From Macrobrachium rosenbergii (lineage: Eukaryota; Arthropoda; Malacostraca; Decapoda; Palaemonidae): a stretch of DNA of 64,000 nucleotides. Every line of letters starts with the position of its first letter. Position 1 is the stretch's first letter. The translations under genes and the position numbers were made by a program. The notes under the pieces were generated by a model. The model was given only the letters and a program-made list of their open reading frames with translations, had not been told where the DNA came from and made no database searches. Location of the stretch: positions 41,286,625 to 41,350,624 of the forward strand of contig NC_089783.1 in NCBI RefSeq assembly GCF_040412425.1, in the 5' to 3' direction. This document shows, piece by piece, positions 59,094-64,000 of this stretch.

Positions 59094-59582
59094 TTATGGG
59101 TAGATTAAAGCCTTAAAAAAAAACTTCAATTTCTCGTAGATGCAACCTAATACAATATGGTGGTGTTTATTTCTTATGTAGATGTGTTGTATAGTTTTAT
59201 AATTACTCGCAAACCGATTTCCGACAGTACCATTTGGACGCCAAACGAGGTCACAATTTACTATGAGTTCTGTGAAAATATGCCAATCGAGAACATTGTG
59301 AACAGTCCCAACATCAGTGAGAGTATGCAGAGTTCTTGCATTACAGTGAAAGTGTAATGTCTCAGTTTTTAAAGTAACGTTCTCATCCTCGTAAACTTCA
59401 AATTGAAGATATATTTTCCTGCTTCGTAGCAGATGATACGTTCGATTCTTTTTAATACCTTGTAGACCACCGATCAAGGAATAGTAATTAAGTATTAGCT
59501 CCGCTTTGGTATGAATAAATAAAGTCCATGTGTGCCTATTCAGAGCTTTTGCAAGATTATAAATATTAGTCAAGTGATACAT
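59094..59582 (-). CDS. Candidate 162-codon open frame, unknown protein
   Basis: This is the longest frame in the window not made of simple repeats. It starts MYHLTNIYNLAKALNRHTW, includes LQFEVYEDENVTLKTETLHF and ends EKLKFFFKALIYP. An in-frame stop lies six codons before the Met, so the start is bounded. No signal peptide, membrane segment or known domain is recognised; the composition (His, Asn, Thr, Ile, Leu) is ordinary. By a rough estimate for this base composition a frame this long would rarely arise by chance in 64 kb, but without homology or splice evidence it may still be noise, a retrogene piece or an exon. The plus-strand frame 59157-59357 is its shadow. Confidence 0.25.
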   Translation of the reverse strand: MYHLTNIYNLAKALNRHTWTLFIHTKAELILNYYSLIGGLQGIKKNRTYHLLRSRKIYLQFEVYEDENVTLKTETLHFHCNARTLHTLTDVGTVHNVLDWHIFTELIVNCDLVWRPNGTVGNRFASNYKTIQHIYIRNKHHHIVLGCIYEKLKFFFKALIYP

Positions 59583-59762
59583 AAACTTGGGGATTGATTA
59601 TAAAGATCATAAAAAGGTGACTATAAAGCCCACCTAATTACCAAAATTGGAATACAAAAACAGTTGGAATGACATTAAATACTGAATTATAACGAAGGGA
59701 AAACAACAAATTTGAGTCCCCAAGAGAATACAGAAATGTACTCTGGTTAAGAATTCCTCCTC

Positions 59763-59765
<3 letters not shown>

Positions 59766-59831
<66 letters not shown>
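59766..59831. repeat. (CT)n microsatellite
   Basis: About 65 bp of CT, preceded by CCTCCTCCTC. Confidence 0.95.
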
Positions 59832-59834
<3 letters not shown>

Positions 59835-61815
59835 TCCTTCTGTTTCTGTCAATCAGAAACAAGTGCTTTGTTTCGATGTACTATACTGTCAAGACAATTG
59901 TGTTCATGGATACATAAGACATGATATTTGTTGAGCATACTGTATGTCAGAGACGTTTGAAAATACTTTGACTCTTAATGGTGATAAATCTATATTCAAC
60001 GATCAGGAGATTCTTCAAGCTCCCCCTACCGCCATCCCGAGTTGAATAAAGTAATTAGATTAAAGGTCTTGTAGAAACAAAGTAAGATTAGTTTTATACA
60101 AATATTTCATTGAATATCATGAAATAAGAATATCTTACAAATAAAGAACAGACTATATATAAGTTGCCGTAGACTTGATAGTTAAGACGTTTTTGTTTGC
60201 CTTATAGTTGAAGATATCTAAGATTCAAAAGGATTTAAATTACATGATGTTTGTGTTATCTCTATAACGCACTGTTACAGACTGTGACTCAAGAGCACAC
60301 AATTTGTATTGCGATATGCTCCTAGGAACTTCATCCTATCATGCCAGGTGAATTTACAATAACCGTTACCTGGGACGTATTTGGGTCACGCATTTCATCT
60401 TAGATTAATAATCCTTTGGTTCATGTCGCTCTGTTGTATTGTGGAACTTATGCATGCGGTATATTACAATGGATATGAACTGGGACGCACACAGTTTAAA
60501 CAAACGTTGCCTGCACCCACTGAAAAGACTGCAAAACCAAAAGTGCATATATAAAGGAAAACAGAAATAACAAAGATGTGAGATCGGGAAAGGAAATACC
60601 TCATTTACTAAGGAAATCAAGGGACACAGGTCAGGAATTACTTAAGATCAGCAACTACAGCAACAGTGACAGAATATGAATACGAGATGGTAATAACAGT
60701 ACATAAAAAGGCCTTAGATACTGAACAACAGATATTTTTTTGCAGATCACACCTTAACTTTAACATTACAAAGAAATCCATACCATATATTATCACTTGT
60801 CAGGTTAAACATTGCTATAGAGCTGCTAAACAACAAAGAGAAATGAGGGTGATAAGGTAAGAAAGTAAAAGCAATGAAGCAAGAAGGTCCATTCAAGATT
60901 CAGTTAGTTATTGTTCACTGCCAGGAATATTGAGTATATTCTTTTGTTTTCTTCAAGACGAATATAGCTATGATATAAGGTGGAAAAACCCTGTTATTGC
61001 TGAAAATATTTTGGCTAACTTATACAGGTATCTTTTTTCGTCCTTTGAAGACTGTTGGAAAGATATTTACAACATTATACTTTCTAGTGGGAGGATATTA
61101 CTATCACGAAAATGTTTAAAAAAGAGAAGGTTTTTTTTATTTTAAATGGAATAAACGATATGCAAGTAATAGAGCTATTTTTATCCATGATAGTATAAAA
61201 TTATTTTTTTTTTTTAATTATTTGCTCTCAAGAAAAACAGCTTGGTTATGTCATTTCAAGGAATTTCATAGCAGAAAATTTGCTAATAACGAGTAAATGT
61301 GACTTAACTAATTATATTACAGGAAAAAAATAGTCCCAAAATTCGTAGGTATGATGATTCTGATTATCTTCCTATCGGTTGTTTGTTTGACCTTAAAGTG
61401 GAATGAGAGGTCTGATGTGGAGACCTGAATTCTATAGAGCCAACTGTTTAATGAAAATGCCATTCAGCTTTTTTTGTCTAGTGAATATTTGTGAATGTAA
61501 AACTTAAATTTGTTTTGGCAAAAGCTCGCATTTCGTTTTATTGCCACTTACTTAGAAGCATACGTCTAAAGAGAGTTCAATTTTTCTTAATTCCAGATAA
61601 TAAGCTAAATACTGTCCTCACAAATAAAAAAAAAAACTGTCTTAATGACTCCAAGTCTTGTCAAACACTATCCTCTTTCCCACAACCATAAAAAAAACAG
61701 TTCCCCTGAAGACGTAAACAGATTCAGGACAACGGAAATGAGGAAGGATTTTCCACTTGTTCTTCGTTGCCAAAAATATTTGCGGAACTAATTATATTAT
61801 ATATATACACATATA
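59835..61815. other. Unannotated unique sequence
   Basis: About 2 kb of unique AT-rich DNA. Nothing is supported. Confidence 0.5.
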
Positions 61816-61817
61816 TG

Positions 61818-61818
<1 letters not shown>

Positions 61819-61901
<83 letters not shown>
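61819..61901. repeat. (AT)n microsatellite
   Basis: About 80 bp of AT. Confidence 0.95.
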
Positions 61902-61903
<2 letters not shown>

Positions 61904-62148
61904 ATACATATGGAAGACATTCGTCGAAATGAATACTGATGCAATTTAAAAAAGGCATATCCTTTCAAGAACAGATCCTACCTCTACAAAACAGAATCTC
62001 CTCTCTCGAAAAATGCAGACAAGACATGCACGATAATTCTCTCAGCCAACAAAAACGAGTTAGGAACCCTTTAAGGATCTACGTATTCAAGTATGAAACA
62101 CCCACAAACACATACTCTAGTTATATATGCATGTATGTATGTAATATA

Positions 62149-63060
<912 letters not shown>

Positions 63061-63076
63061 GAATAATTGAGGCTAT

Positions 63077-63172
63077 CAGTCGAGAAACATGCCAAGCGCC
63101 ATCCTGGGTCAAAGTATTTTTTAATTTAATTTATTATATTTTAAAAATGGCACTTGGCATGTTTCTCGACTG
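63077..63172. repeat. 26-bp stem hairpin, 44-nt loop
   Basis: CAGTCGAGAAACATGCCAAG (63077 on) pairs with CTTGGCATGTTTCTCGACTG (to 63172) with a single mismatch over 26 positions. Weaker pairing (TTGAG / CTCAA) extends the stem outward. The loop is AT-rich. Confidence 0.9.
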
Positions 63173-63245
63173 AAAAGCTCAATTGTACTCCCGAGATGAA
63201 CATGATTTAGATTACCCGACATAGCGTCGATGGGAAGCAAAATGT

Positions 63246-63268
63246 GAGAGAGAGAGAGAGAGAGAGAG
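63246..63268. repeat. Short (GA)n
   Basis: About 11 GA units. Confidence 0.9.
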
Positions 63269-63595
63269 TGAGAGGATATACGAAAAAGAGAATAAGAAAA
63301 ATAATGGATTTGCTTCCGATGTTTCTATTTAAATTCTGGCCCTATTCCTATTGTCTCTGATTATTTTCTTTTGTTTTTTTTTCTACACCAAATAACAACT
63401 ACAGTGCCAAAGGGCATATTTCAAAATCTATTCCAATTCTTGGAAATCGTTAATCCATTTCCATATTGCTTTAGCTTGTTTTCATTTTTACCTGCAAGCT
63501 GGTACATATATCCCTAGCATGCCTTTCTATAATGCACAGCCCTGATTTTTTCGAAAGAAAAACTACATTTGTAATAATAAATAAATTATATAATA

Positions 63596-63597
<2 letters not shown>

Positions 63598-63646
<49 letters not shown>
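63598..63646. repeat. (AT)n microsatellite
   Basis: About 48 bp of AT. Confidence 0.95.
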
Positions 63647-63652
<6 letters not shown>

Positions 63653-63918
63653 TGCATGCGTTTGTGTGCAAGGTAAAGTTAGGTGAATAAAAAATATGAG
63701 TTTCTATCGCACGGTTTTTTACGCTGGAATTCAATAGGCGCAAAATTAAAAGCAATATTTTTCTCAATAAAATTGCCTCTGAAGCTCTGAATCTGAGTTT
63801 AATTTCATTTTTCATTCATTCACGTCTGATAGCGCTTCTAACAATTCATTTTTCAAACGGGTATCTCGGGTTTATTTTATAGCCAATCTGTTCAATAAAA
63901 TATAAATTTGTAATTGAT

Positions 63919-63921
<3 letters not shown>

Positions 63922-63986
<65 letters not shown>
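63922..63986. repeat. (CT)n-(AT)n compound microsatellite
   Basis: About 53 bp of CT followed by a short AT tract near the window end. Confidence 0.95.
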
Positions 63987-63987
<1 letters not shown>

Positions 63988-64000
63988 CTATAATTTGTAA

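Overview
This window looks like intergenic or intronic DNA from a nuclear eukaryotic genome, most probably a decapod crustacean (shrimp, prawn or crab). The sequence is AT-rich and extraordinarily dense in dinucleotide microsatellites: dozens of (AT)n tracts of 50 to 250 bp, (GA)n/(CT)n tracts of 40 to 90 bp, plus (AC)n, (AAT)n, (GATA)n and (ACAT)n. It carries degenerate LINE pieces, SINE snippets and a hairpin-bearing interspersed repeat of a kind I associate with decapod genomes. That taxonomic call is from memory of repeat style, not from a search. No bacterial operon, phage, CRISPR array, tRNA gene or rRNA gene is visible. No complete protein-coding gene can be supported; nearly all long open frames are translated microsatellites (Ile-Tyr, Ser-Leu, Arg-Glu, Cys-Val repeats) or chance frames.

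Layout. 0.7-3.1 kb: a broken non-LTR retrotransposon with a restriction-like-endonuclease architecture (RT with FMDD, then a CCHC finger, then a C-terminal domain). A 5S/SINE-like module lies at its head and (AAT)n at both edges, which suggests an R4/Dong-type element in a TAA microsatellite. 4.9-16.0 kb: two blocks repeated in direct order (4.93-5.25 with 12.49-12.86 kb; 8.15-10.0 with 14.58-16.0 kb), the remains of an old direct duplication. The first copy holds a large palindrome with arms of about 395 bp (9187-9996) that the second copy lacks. 10.4, 41.0 and 48.4 kb: three copies of one hairpin-bearing interspersed repeat. 17.7, 21.7, 24.0, 33.7, 39.6 and 57.2 kb: small local tandem duplications, five of them with units of 175-232 bp. 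26.2, 35.4 and 54.8 kb: three further LINE fragments.

32-33.4 kb is an old tandem duplication. 34.4-36.9 kb is another: each copy carries the same exon-like minus-strand segment, only the first copy has a LINE 3' end inserted, and only the second has a 32-bp SINE snippet flanked by a 12-bp target-site duplication. 37.4 kb is a foldback with 73-bp arms around a spacer holding a tRNA B-box-like motif. 47.7 and 63.1 kb hold two small isolated hairpins. From 16 to 31 kb and from 49 to 64 kb the window is mostly unique AT-rich DNA punctuated by microsatellites.

Two low-confidence coding candidates are recorded: a 162-codon non-repetitive frame on the minus strand (59094-59582) and a possible terminal exon on the minus strand (42356-42541). 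What the window mainly documents is repeat dynamics: retrotransposon decay, microsatellite birth inside duplicated copies, palindrome formation and tandem duplication.
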